DNA of 33,031 nucleotides, from positions 1 to 33,031 of the forward strand of contig JAEWNY010000004.1 of the NCBI GenBank assembly GCA_023461075.1, given 5' to 3'. Both the position numbers and the translations under genes were made by a program. A model generated the notes under the pieces. That model worked only from the letters and a program-made list of their open reading frames with translations, was not told where the DNA came from and made no database searches. Every line of letters begins with the position of its first letter. Position 1 is the stretch's first letter. Below are positions 1 through 7,506 of this stretch, in pieces. The stretch is from Pseudomonadota bacterium (GTDB lineage Bacteria; Pseudomonadota; Gammaproteobacteria; Xanthomonadales; Xanthomonadaceae).

Positions 1-758
1 CGCCACAAGGCGCGATGTACGAAGAAGACGAACTGCGCCACGTGCCGTCGCACGGCGGCACGGAAGTCGCTTTCCTGCCGCTGGACGATGCGCGGTTGTC
101 GCGCTCGCTGGACGAAGTGATCGCGCGGCGCATCGACTTCCTCACCGACTACCAGGACGCCGCCTACGCCAAGCGCTACAGCGACTTCGTCAGCCGCGTG
201 CGTGCTGAGGAAGAACGCCGCGCACCGGGCTCGAGTGATCTGTCCGAAGCCGTTGCCCGCTATTTCTTCAAGCTGATGGCGTACAAGGACGAGTACGAAG
301 TGGCCCGTCTCTACACCTCGCCGGAATTCAGGCGTCGCATCGAGCAACAGTTCGAAGGCGACTACACGCTGCGCTTCCATTTGGCCCCGCCACTGCTGGC
401 GAAGAAAAACACGAAGGGCGAACTCATCAAGCGCGAGTACGGTCCGTGGGTGATGAAGGCGTACCGGTTGCTGGCGCGGATGAAGCATCTGCGTGGCGGT
501 CCGCTCGACATCTTCGGCCGCACCGCCGAGCGGCGGATGGAGCGGCAGTTGATTTCAGATTACGAAAGCACGATCGGCGGGCTGCTGGAGTCGCTCGACG
601 GCGGCAATGTCGCTCTGGCGGCGGAAATCGCCTCCATCCCCGAGCACATCCGTGGCTTCGGCCACGTCAAGGAAGCCCACTTCGAAAAGGCCAAGGCGCG
701 CGAGGCAGAGTTGCTGGCGGAGTGGAACAATCCGCTGCGGATCGTGCAGGCAGCCTGA
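1..758 (+). CDS. Indolepyruvate ferredoxin oxidoreductase, C-terminal fragment (5' end outside window)
   Basis: The reading frame is open from the left edge, so the first visible ATG at 15 is probably internal and the gene begins upstream. The roughly 250 visible residues match the C-terminal region of the large single-chain indolepyruvate:ferredoxin oxidoreductases: I recognise FKLMAYKDEYEVARLY, FHLAPPLLA, the DIFGRTAERRMER segment and IRGFGHVKEAHFEKA near the end. Family members oxidatively decarboxylate aryl pyruvates to aryl-acetyl-CoA with ferredoxin as acceptor; the catalytic thiamine-diphosphate domains would lie upstream and cannot be checked here. The gene ends with a strong hairpin terminator at 786-812. 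Identification is from remembered family wording, not from a search. Confidence 0.85.
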   Translation, partial: PQGAMYEEDELRHVPSHGGTEVAFLPLDDARLSRSLDEVIARRIDFLTDYQDAAYAKRYSDFVSRVRAEEERRAPGSSDLSEAVARYFFKLMAYKDEYEVARLYTSPEFRRRIEQQFEGDYTLRFHLAPPLLAKKNTKGELIKREYGPWVMKAYRLLARMKHLRGGPLDIFGRTAERRMERQLISDYESTIGGLLESLDGGNVALAAEIASIPEHIRGFGHVKEAHFEKAKAREAELLAEWNNPLRIVQAA

Positions 759-785
759 GAAATAGTTCGTCGTACCGATGCCCGG

Positions 786-812
786 ACGCCCGGCCAAGCC
801 GGGCGTTTCTTT
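786..812 (+). terminator. Rho-independent terminator after the indolepyruvate oxidoreductase
   Basis: A perfect 9-bp stem, ACGCCCGGC (786-794) and GCCGGGCGT (798-806), closes a CAA loop and is followed by TTTCTTT on the plus strand. It lies 28 bases past the stop codon of the preceding gene. Confidence 0.85.
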
Positions 813-1050
813 CCAGCGCGATGACACGAGCCGGCCTTGGTCGGATTCTCCGTCGCCCGTGGTGGGTGGCGCATCATGCTGCGGGCCGCGTGCACGACGC
901 TCAAGCTCGGCATCGCCACCCAACTGCCGGTTTTCACGGTTGATCTGCGAATCGTCGGCGCGCTGCTGCTCGGCGCAGTCGAGGCCTTGCAGGAAATCCA
1001 CGGTCATCGCGTGGCATGCGTGCAAGCAGAACGTCGTTATCTCGACAACT
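813..1050. other. Gap without a confident gene
   Basis: About 240 bases separate two terminators that point at each other. Short open frames exist on both strands: a TTG-started 71-codon frame at 837-1052 (+) and a frame from an ATG near 1010 on the minus strand. Both have similarly high GC at third codon positions, so codon bias does not decide. The minus frame would run through the terminator stem at 786-806. I recognise no family in either and see no convincing ribosome binding site. It may be spacer, a decayed gene or an unrecognised small protein. Confidence 0.3.
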
Positions 1051-1072
1051 AAAAGCCCCGCACGAGCGGGGC
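1051..1072 (-). terminator. Terminator after the YkuD_2-type transpeptidase
   Basis: Read on the minus strand, GCCCCGC and GCGGGGC form a 7-bp stem around a TCGT loop, followed by TTTT. It lies just downstream of the minus-strand gene that ends at 1099. Confidence 0.75.
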
Positions 1073-1098
1073 GATTGCAAAAACTTCATGGAAACAGA

Positions 1099-1902
1099 TC
1101 AGGGCGCCGCGACCGCCACCACCGGCAGGCTGCCGGCACGAAGGTTGCGCGCATCGGCGATGATCTGTCGCGCATTCTTGCCGCGACAGGCGAAGTGGCG
1201 CGAACGCGACAGCCATTGCGCGTCATCGGCATAGGAAAACAGCAGCTGGCGACCCTTAAGGGTATCGATCACTTCGCGGGCGATGCCTTCGCGCAATGCC
1301 GGACAACCCTGGCTGCGGCCCAGGCGGCCTTGGCTGCGGATCAGGTCGGGATTGGCATACCACGCACCGTGCATCACGATCGCACGCATACGTGCGTTGT
1401 CGTTGAAGCCGGCATCCAGCCCATCCATGCGCATCGAATAGCCATTGCTGCCGATGTAGGTTTCGGCGGTGCGGTACAGGCCGAGGCTAGTCGCGTAGCT
1501 GCCTTCGACATTGGAGAAGCGGTTGGCGTAGTTGCCGCCGCTGCCTTGCCCGTGGCTGACATGTTCGTTGTAGAGCAGTCGATCGTTGGCGACATCGAAC
1601 ACCCACAGCCGCTTGTCGGTCGAGGGACGCGAGTAGTCGATCACCGCGAGGCGCGTTTCCGGGGCCACCTCGCCCGAGGCCACCGCACAGGCACGCGCTT
1701 CCACCGCCAGGGCGAGCACGCCGGGATCGGCCGCCGGCGCCAGCTGCTGCATGCGCGCAAGCAAGGCCTGGTCGGGATCAGGCTGCACGATCGGCGCCTG
1801 CACCGGCTTGGGCAGGGCCACCGTTTCCCGCTGCGGCGTGCTGGAGCAGCTGGCGAGTGTGGAAGCAGTCAGCGCGATGAAGACAGCGTGAAGTCTTTTC
1901 AT
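1099..1902 (-). CDS. Murein L,D-transpeptidase catalytic-domain lipoprotein (YkuD_2 type)
   Basis: This 267-residue protein starts with a short lipoprotein signal ending in the lipobox LASC (Cys19), so it should be membrane-anchored in the periplasm. The rest matches the YkuD_2 branch of the L,D-transpeptidase fold: HVSHGQGSGG near residue 104, a Y-IGSNGYSMRM-like segment near 139, IVMHGAWY with His178 and SQGCPAL with the likely nucleophile Cys200. Family members are presumed to act on peptidoglycan cross-links, but this branch is poorly characterised. An AT-rich stretch (TATTAATAC on the minus strand, near 1935-1943) lies upstream and may hold the promoter. It is followed by a terminator and sits beside a second transpeptidase of a different branch. 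Confidence 0.88.
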   Translation of the reverse strand: MKRLHAVFIALTASTLASCSSTPQRETVALPKPVQAPIVQPDPDQALLARMQQLAPAADPGVLALAVEARACAVASGEVAPETRLAVIDYSRPSTDKRLWVFDVANDRLLYNEHVSHGQGSGGNYANRFSNVEGSYATSLGLYRTAETYIGSNGYSMRMDGLDAGFNDNARMRAIVMHGAWYANPDLIRSQGRLGRSQGCPALREGIAREVIDTLKGRQLLFSYADDAQWLSRSRHFACRGKNARQIIADARNLRAGSLPVVAVAAP

Positions 1903-2048
1903 GCGCGTGACGATACACGCACAACCCCTTGATTTGTATTAATACGCCGTTATCCGCCTATCGGATTCAGCTTTTCCGCATTCCGCGAATCAGTTCATCG
2001 GGATGACACCGCCAGCGCGGATTCGTTGGCGCGTTTAATAGATCCCAC

Positions 2049-2879
2049 TCACGGCCGCCGCTCCACCGCGGGCACGCGCTTTGCAGGATCCTCCACCGGC
2101 GCTGAAAACGGCTGGTACCCACGATCCGTGGGATTGGCGCTGGGCGTCGTTTCAGCCGGGTTGTCGGTTGTTGGCGCGGACGGGGCGGATGGGGCGGTGC
2201 TTGCAGCGTCCGCTTGCCCAGTCACGATGCGCCCATCGCCCATCACGGTGACCGTCTGTCGCGGCGGTTCCGCGGACGGCAGCGGCGGTGGCGCGTCGGG
2301 GAAGATGTAGGCGCCGCTGGCCGCATCGACCGGCGCCAGATCGCCCGGATGGACGACTTCGGGATATTCGTTCTCGTCGGCCACCACCACCCGCGTGCCG
2401 ATGTCGGTGATCGCATAGAGCTGCTCGGCCAACTTGCGCGGCAGGCGGATGCAGCCGTGCGAGGCGGGATAGCCCGGCACGTGTCCCGCATGCAGGGCGA
2501 TCCCGTCCCAGGTCAGCCGCTGCATGAAGGGCATCGGCGCATCGTCGTACAGGTTGGAGCGATGCGTCACCTTCTTCTGCAGGATCTCGAACTGGCCGGG
2601 TGGCGTCTCCCGGCCTTCGCTGCCGGTGCTGATCGTGGTCAGGCCGATGCGCTTACCGTCGCGATAGATGTGCGCGCGCTGCTCGGGCAGGCTGACTACC
2701 ACCAGCACGGCACCGTCCGGTGAGCGATCCGGCTCCCAGACATAGCTGCCCGGTCGCGAAACCTTGTGCTCCATCGTTTGCGGCAGGGCAGCGGGCTTCT
2801 TCTTGGCCGCTTGCACAGGCAGCACCACGGCCAACGCGCTGGCCAGAAGCCACGCGGTCGCCCAACGCAGTGGCGTCAT
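2049..2879 (-). CDS. L,D-transpeptidase (YkuD family) with a long proline/alanine-rich tail
   Basis: The start at 2879 is chosen because GGGGGAA sits just before it and the protein then opens with a classic signal peptide (MTPLRWATAW to VQA, residues 1-24); an in-frame ATG five codons upstream lacks such a site. The YkuD domain spans roughly residues 58-175. It shows TPPGQFEIL, the HAGH pair (His130, His133) and SHGCIRL with the catalytic Cys143. Such enzymes make 3-3 cross-links in peptidoglycan or attach proteins to it in the periplasm. The last 95 or so residues are Pro/Ala/Thr-rich and low-complexity, probably a flexible tail. The family assignment is firm; the exact reaction is not. Confidence 0.9.
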   Translation of the reverse strand: MTPLRWATAWLLASALAVVLPVQAAKKKPAALPQTMEHKVSRPGSYVWEPDRSPDGAVLVVVSLPEQRAHIYRDGKRIGLTTISTGSEGRETPPGQFEILQKKVTHRSNLYDDAPMPFMQRLTWDGIALHAGHVPGYPASHGCIRLPRKLAEQLYAITDIGTRVVVADENEYPEVVHPGDLAPVDAASGAYIFPDAPPPLPSAEPPRQTVTVMGDGRIVTGQADAASTAPSAPSAPTTDNPAETTPSANPTDRGYQPFSAPVEDPAKRVPAVERRP

Positions 2880-2947
2880 CGTTCCCCCGTCCATGTCAGG
2901 ACATTAGCGAAGCGGAGTGAGGAGCCGGTGAGGCCGCCAGCCGAAGC

Positions 2948-4192
2948 TCAATCGACGTTACAGGTGACGGTGAAATCGACACGGCCGCCCATTGGGAGCA
3001 CCGGGATCGGCACCCCCGCAGGCGACATCAGGTTGACCGGGGTGACGGGGCAGGTGGCGCCGTTGACGGCGTTGCAGGTCGTGACCGAGCAGCCGCTCAA
3101 GCCGGCACCAGGCACATCGCGGGCCACCGCACCGTGCGCTGGCATCGGCCCATCATTGCTGACCGAAACGACATAGGCAGTGGCCGAACCGGAGATCACC
3201 GTGTCAGCCGGCAAGTCGCCCGGTCCGCTGGCCGGCGTGTTGGTCTTGCTGATGAACAGATCAGCGTTGCTGTTGGTGGCATTGAGGCAGGCGAGCGACT
3301 CGTAGTCGGTCGCGCCACTGATCGGTAGCGCCACCTGCAGGGTGGCCGCACCGGTGGCCGGGTCCAACGTCCACAGCCGATTGCGATTTGCCGGGTTGGT
3401 GACACCATACCCTGTCGTCGCGTAGAGCGTTCCGCCCAAACCCGTGCTGAGACCCTCGAACTCGGCTTCCGCCGAGCCGTTGATCGTGATCGGGCGTTCC
3501 TCCAGGATCAGTCCCGTCGTCTTGTCCACGCGGAGCAAGACCGATTGAAAAGGGGCGGAGGAGCGGTTGCGGGTGATGTAGAGATTGCCCGCTGGATCGA
3601 AGGTCAGGTCGTCGAGCGCAATGTAGTTGGTGGCGCCGCTGCGAACGCGAACATAGCCGACGCCGGGTCCGAACGCGTTAGGGATGGCCTGCCCGGTGGC
3701 CACGTCGATCTTGTAGAGGAATCCGTTGATGGTCAGCCCGTAGACCTGGCCCGTCGCGCTGTCGCGGGAAATACCTGAGGTCTGGTTGGTGGTGCCTCCA
3801 CCGATGACAACGGTCGTGGCGCCACTGCTGACCGAGCCCAGGTTGGTGCCGATCGGGGTGAAGACCGTATTGGACAAGGAGATGAAACCCAGCCGATCCG
3901 GATTGCTCTGCGGTGAGCCTTGGTCGACCGTGAAGAAACGCCCGGTCATGCCGTCGTAGAACAACGCCTCGGTGCTTTCCGGCGTCAGGCCGGAGATGGT
4001 CTGGTTGTAGATGACGTTCCAGGCAGCGCCGCTCTGCTGCACCCCCACCAGTCGCTGTGCATCATCGCTGAGCGCGTAGCAGACTTGGGATTGCGCCGAT
4101 GCGACCGATGGCAACATCGCCATCAACCCACCCGCAACTGCGCTGGAAAATGCTGTGGCGATGCCGCGACGTGTGCCCGGGACTCGAAACAT
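2948..4192 (-). CDS. Exported surface-type protein with a single C-terminal DUF11-like domain
   Basis: The start at 4192 is preferred over one nine codons upstream because AGGGAGA precedes it and a signal peptide follows, with likely cleavage at ASA|QS near residue 35. About 414 residues. Residues 40-310 have repeated short beta-type segments (for example TGRFFTVDQG, GFLYKIDVATG, NLYITRNRSS, RLWTLDPATG), as in bacterial beta-propeller proteins. From about residue 316, NADLFISKTNTP opens a DUF11-like domain of the kind found in surface and adhesive proteins, ending abruptly at TCNVD. Its GC content and codon use look lower than in neighbouring genes, which may mean acquisition or relaxed selection. 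Function is unknown. Confidence 0.75.
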   Translation of the reverse strand: MFRVPGTRRGIATAFSSAVAGGLMAMLPSVASAQSQVCYALSDDAQRLVGVQQSGAAWNVIYNQTISGLTPESTEALFYDGMTGRFFTVDQGSPQSNPDRLGFISLSNTVFTPIGTNLGSVSSGATTVVIGGGTTNQTSGISRDSATGQVYGLTINGFLYKIDVATGQAIPNAFGPGVGYVRVRSGATNYIALDDLTFDPAGNLYITRNRSSAPFQSVLLRVDKTTGLILEERPITINGSAEAEFEGLSTGLGGTLYATTGYGVTNPANRNRLWTLDPATGAATLQVALPISGATDYESLACLNATNSNADLFISKTNTPASGPGDLPADTVISGSATAYVVSVSNDGPMPAHGAVARDVPGAGLSGCSVTTCNAVNGATCPVTPVNLMSPAGVPIPVLPMGGRVDFTVTCNVD

Positions 4193-4402
4193 GAAAGCGA
4201 TCTCCCTGCAGCGGATCATGGCGTGGCCTTACCGAGCCGCCGCGCCTTCCGGCGTGGCCGACCGGCTGCCCATTCTGTCGCACGCCCTTGCGGGCAGCGC
4301 CCCTGCCCCAGTTTAGGCGCTGGCGGGTAAAGCGACAACGCAGGCCAGATGCTGTCCTCTGGGCGCGCAGCACGACCTTGCGCGGTCGGTTATTCTGCCC
4401 GC

Positions 4403-6301
4403 CTATCTGCGCGGGTTGAGGATCGCGCTCAGGTAGTCGGGTTTGCCGGCGATCCGCTCCAGCGCGGGGTAGCGCAGACCCTCGTGGTAGCGGATGTCGA
4501 TGCTGCGATAGCGGTTGAAGTCCTTCACCAGCAGGCGGATCGGCCCCTGCGTGCCCTTCGCCGCCTTGACCGCATCGGCCAGCACCTTGCTGGAATATTC
4601 GAGGTCATTGACCGCGACCACGGTCATCCCGGTGCCGATCCCGGCATCGAATGCAGGGCTGTCCCAGCGGGTGTCGGTAACCTTGCCGTCCTTGTTGAGC
4701 GAGAGGCCGAGCGAATAGGTGAAGTCGCCGTCGACCCGCTTGGCCGCCTTGGCCGCGGCGTTGGCCTCGTCCTTGTAGACCAGGCGCCAGCCGGTCGATT
4801 CGATGCTGTCGGCGAACGGGACGCGACCCTCGATGCGATCGGACAGATAGGTCTTCCAGTCATGCGGATGGACGGCGTTGAGCGTGGCCACCACATCGTC
4901 GAAGGTATAGGGCGCGGGCTGTTCCCACTGCCCGTCGTTGATGCCGAAGAAGCCGCGTGCGAAATCATCCAGCGACTTGCGGCCGCCGGTTTCCTGCCGG
5001 ATCAGCGCATCCACGCCCAGCCAGATCAACTGGCCGGCGCTGTAGTAGTCCTCGGACATCTGGTAGTTGCGGTAGGGCTTGGGCCGGCGCGCGCTGATGA
5101 TCGGGTCGTTGGTGGTGTCGAGCACATTGCGCCAGGCAAGTCCGGGGCGGTTGTCCTGATAGGTCGCCACCACGCTGGCCAGCACATCGCGCGAGCGGTC
5201 CATCGGCCGCAATCCGGAACGCGCGGCGATCACGTTGCCCCAGTACTGGGTCTGGCCCTCGTACACCCACAGCAGCGAATCCTGCAGCGGCGTGTTGAGG
5301 TTGGGCACGACTTGGTCGGCGGGGCGGCGGTACTTGCCGTTCCAGCTGTGCGTCATCTCGTGCGGCAGCAGGTCGTCGCTGCCGTCCTTCTCGTTCCATT
5401 CGCTGAAATACCCAAGCTCCTGCCCGTTCTCGCTGGAGCGCTGGTGTTCCAGGCCATTGCCGGCCATCTGTTCGGACAGCGAGAGCAGGAAGTCGTAATG
5501 GTCGTAGTGCTCGGCACCGAATAACTTGAGGAACTGCGCGACCATCTTGCGGTGCTGGTCGATGTGCGCGTCCTTGGTCTCCAGGTATTTGGCGTCGTCC
5601 GCCACCACGTTGAGCCGCACCGGGCGCTTGCCCGGCACGCTCAGGTCGATCTGCTTGAAATGGCGACCGGCATAGACCGGCGAATCGGCGAGGATGTCGG
5701 CCGCCACCGGTTGGTAGCTGACGGTGTTGTCGGCGGCCTTCGAGGCCACATCCAGCGCGGTGCCGGCCTGCCAGCCAGCCGGATACTTCACGCTCGGCCG
5801 GAAGGTGATCTTCGACATCGCATGGCCGGCCGGATACAGCATCAACGCGTTCCATTGCAGGTTGAGCATCGATGGCGTCATCACCACCCGACCCTGCGAG
5901 GAATCGGTCGGCGTCAGGTAATCGAATTCGACATCAAGCTGAGATATGCCCTGCGGGATGTCGAGGTGGAAGGCGTAGACATCGGCCGGGTCGCGCTTCC
6001 ATGGCAGCACGCGGCCGGCCGCGCTGAAACGCAGGCCGGCGACCTTGTCGATCGGCCCGCGTGGCGCATGGTTGCCGGGCAACCATTCCGGATACAGCAG
6101 GGTGAGCGGACCCGGCGCGACCGGCACCTGCTGGCGCACGCGCACGATGCGTTGCGCCAGATTGGTGGCATCCACCTGCACCGTGATCGGGCCGGGCGTA
6201 TAAGCCGTGTCCATCGGTGCCGGCACCGATTGCGCGTGCAAGGCGGGTGCGACGGCCAGCAGGAGTGCGAGGGCCAACGGGCGCAGGCGGGGATTGATCA
6301 C
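4403..6301 (-). CDS. M61 family metallopeptidase (glycyl aminopeptidase type) with PDZ domain
   Basis: This 632-residue protein begins with a signal peptide (cleavage probably after LHA, residues 21-23), so it acts in the periplasm or outside the cell. The N-terminal beta domain carries PEWLPGNHAPRGP, typical of M61. The zinc site is HEMTH at residues 314-318, with the probable third ligand Glu348 in VYEGQTQYWG. The last 120 residues form a PDZ-like domain (DAGIGTGMTVVAVNDL) that in this family helps bind substrate. Length and order fit M61 aminopeptidases that release N-terminal glycine or alanine. It is a single transcription unit between spacers, with no terminator that I can see downstream. 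Confidence 0.92.
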   Translation of the reverse strand: MINPRLRPLALALLLAVAPALHAQSVPAPMDTAYTPGPITVQVDATNLAQRIVRVRQQVPVAPGPLTLLYPEWLPGNHAPRGPIDKVAGLRFSAAGRVLPWKRDPADVYAFHLDIPQGISQLDVEFDYLTPTDSSQGRVVMTPSMLNLQWNALMLYPAGHAMSKITFRPSVKYPAGWQAGTALDVASKAADNTVSYQPVAADILADSPVYAGRHFKQIDLSVPGKRPVRLNVVADDAKYLETKDAHIDQHRKMVAQFLKLFGAEHYDHYDFLLSLSEQMAGNGLEHQRSSENGQELGYFSEWNEKDGSDDLLPHEMTHSWNGKYRRPADQVVPNLNTPLQDSLLWVYEGQTQYWGNVIAARSGLRPMDRSRDVLASVVATYQDNRPGLAWRNVLDTTNDPIISARRPKPYRNYQMSEDYYSAGQLIWLGVDALIRQETGGRKSLDDFARGFFGINDGQWEQPAPYTFDDVVATLNAVHPHDWKTYLSDRIEGRVPFADSIESTGWRLVYKDEANAAAKAAKRVDGDFTYSLGLSLNKDGKVTDTRWDSPAFDAGIGTGMTVVAVNDLEYSSKVLADAVKAAKGTQGPIRLLVKDFNRYRSIDIRYHEGLRYPALERIAGKPDYLSAILNPRR

Positions 6302-6389
6302 GGCGGGCTACTCGTAACGGGACGGTGCATCCTACCCAGCCGCGCCGCGCGCACCCGTGCCGAAAGGCCTATGCGCCGGCGTATCGATG

Positions 6390-6938
6390 TCAAAGCGTGG
6401 ACAGCACCTCGCCGCTCAGTTCCTTGAGGGCGGCCTCGGCGGCATCGCGCTGGGCGGCATCGTAGGGATGCACCACCACAGCGCTGCGACCTTCGCCCAT
6501 CGCATCGAACACGGCACGGTTGGCCGGCTCGTGATCCGGGCGCAGGGTGATGAGTCCACCGACCATCATCCCGGCCATCGCGCCAAACACCGCCAGCACG
6601 GCCAGCGTCAGCCAGCCGGTATTGACGATGAAGGCCACGCCCAGCGCGCGCAGCAGGAACCACAGCGCGATGCCGGCGATGAGGCCGATCACGCCCAGCT
6701 TGAGATGCGACTGCATCATGGTACGGAAGATGCCGTGGCTCTCCGGCTCCAGCTTGCGACCGGGCTGGCGGTCGGCGGGGGTGATGACCTGCACCTGTGC
6801 ATCGGCAAGCCCCAACGTCTGGCGGATGCGGGTGGCTGCATCGCGGGCGGCGGCCTCGCTCGCGAAGATCGCGGCGACCTTGCTGCCGGCATATTCACCG
6901 ATCACGCCATCGGTTGGGTTTTCGTTCGAAGTGGACAT
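6390..6938 (-). CDS. Two-helix membrane protein with stress-protein-like N-terminus
   Basis: The start at 6938 (MSTSNENPTDG) has a GGGA at suitable spacing; an ATG six bases upstream would leave no spacing. The 182-residue product has a soluble N-terminal part (AAIFASEAAARDAATRIRQ) resembling the small general-stress protein fold in which a residue strip packs before a helix. Two membrane segments follow at about residues 79-100 and 104-126. A C-terminal part with SAVVVHPYD and AAEAALKELSGEV follows. Similar proteins in this family of bacteria are often misnamed for riboflavin synthesis; nothing here supports that. Function unknown, probably inner membrane. Confidence 0.7.
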   Translation of the reverse strand: MSTSNENPTDGVIGEYAGSKVAAIFASEAAARDAATRIRQTLGLADAQVQVITPADRQPGRKLEPESHGIFRTMMQSHLKLGVIGLIAGIALWFLLRALGVAFIVNTGWLTLAVLAVFGAMAGMMVGGLITLRPDHEPANRAVFDAMGEGRSAVVVHPYDAAQRDAAEAALKELSGEVLSTL

Positions 6939-7080
6939 GGCCATTCCCGTTGGAGTTCGGAACCGGTCTACAGCCTGCCGCAAGCCGGTTGCGGTCCTCG
7001 TGAAAAGCCCGCGCCGCGGTTCAGGTGTCGCTACAAGCCTTTGACCGAGTGCAGACGCGCTCCGGGCAATACTCAGCTGC

Positions 7081-7104
7081 CGCCAACCGCCGCCAACCGC
7101 CGCC
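7081..7104. repeat. Short tandem repeat, 10-base unit
   Basis: CGCCAACCGC occurs twice head to tail, followed by a third partial copy (CGCC). It lies in the 210-base spacer between two divergently oriented genes. With so few copies it may be slippage rather than a binding site. Confidence 0.5.
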
Positions 7105-7148
7105 TGGCCCGACTTCAGCGCCACCCTTTCAATGAACAAGGAATCCCG

Positions 7149-7442
7149 ATGCGAATCCCCGCCCCGCTGGTGATGGTGCCCGCGCTGCTCGCCATGATGA
7201 GTTCGGCGTGCACGACGCCTGCGGCCCCGGCCCCGCCGACCGCCGCCTGCAACGTCAATGCCGCACGCAGCTACATCGGCCAAGCCGCGACTTCATCGAT
7301 CGCTGAGCAGGCCCGCCAGGCCGCAGGGGCCGGCGTGGTCCGGATGCTCGACAAGGATGCGGTGGTCACCATGGAGTACCGGGCAGACCGCCTCAACCTG
7401 ATCACCGACGCCGGTCGCATCATCAACGCCACCTGCACTTGA
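7149..7442 (+). CDS. Small I78-type peptidase inhibitor, probable lipoprotein
   Basis: The start is supported by AAGGA eight bases upstream. The 97-residue product has a hydrophobic leader ending in SSAC (Cys21), a weak lipobox. The mature part begins with CNVNAARSYIGQAAT. It then has RMLDKDAVVTMEYRADRLNL and DAGRIINATC, the pattern of the I78 inhibitor family (elastase-inhibitor-like, using an exposed loop). Such proteins inhibit serine proteases, here presumably in the periplasm. It is a short single gene before the anaerobic block; no terminator of good quality separates it from the box at 7459. The family call is from remembered motif wording. Confidence 0.75.
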   Translation: MRIPAPLVMVPALLAMMSSACTTPAAPAPPTAACNVNAARSYIGQAATSSIAEQARQAAGAGVVRMLDKDAVVTMEYRADRLNLITDAGRIINATCT

Positions 7443-7458
7443 GCACCCGGCATCCGGT

Positions 7459-7472
7459 TTGACCCCAGTCAA
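7459..7472 (+). promoter_or_regulatory. FNR/DNR-type operator upstream of hemN
   Basis: TTGACCCCAGTCAA is a perfect palindromic half-site pair (TTGAC/GTCAA) spaced by four bases, close to the FNR consensus TTGAT-N4-ATCAA. Its centre, 7465.5, is 41.5 bases before the hemN ATG, the usual activating distance from a start point. A weak -10 (CACCCT, 7495-7500) fits. This would make the hemN message leaderless or nearly so. Confidence 0.75.
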
Positions 7473-7506
7473 GGAGCGCGGCGACATCCTGCGGCACCCT
7501 GATGCC

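Noticed and set aside
778..1932. A 384-codon plus-strand frame opposite the first transpeptidase gene
   Set aside because: It crosses two terminators and mirrors a clear lipoprotein enzyme on the other strand.
1929..1942. TTGATTTGTATTAA upstream of the YkuD_2-type gene, one mismatch from an FNR box
   Set aside because: The spacing to the start codon does not match the other boxes, and the gene has no link to anaerobic growth; it is more likely part of an AT-rich promoter.
7441..7460. Possible hairpin after the I78-type gene
   Set aside because: The stem has a bulge and no T-run, so it is not a convincing terminator.
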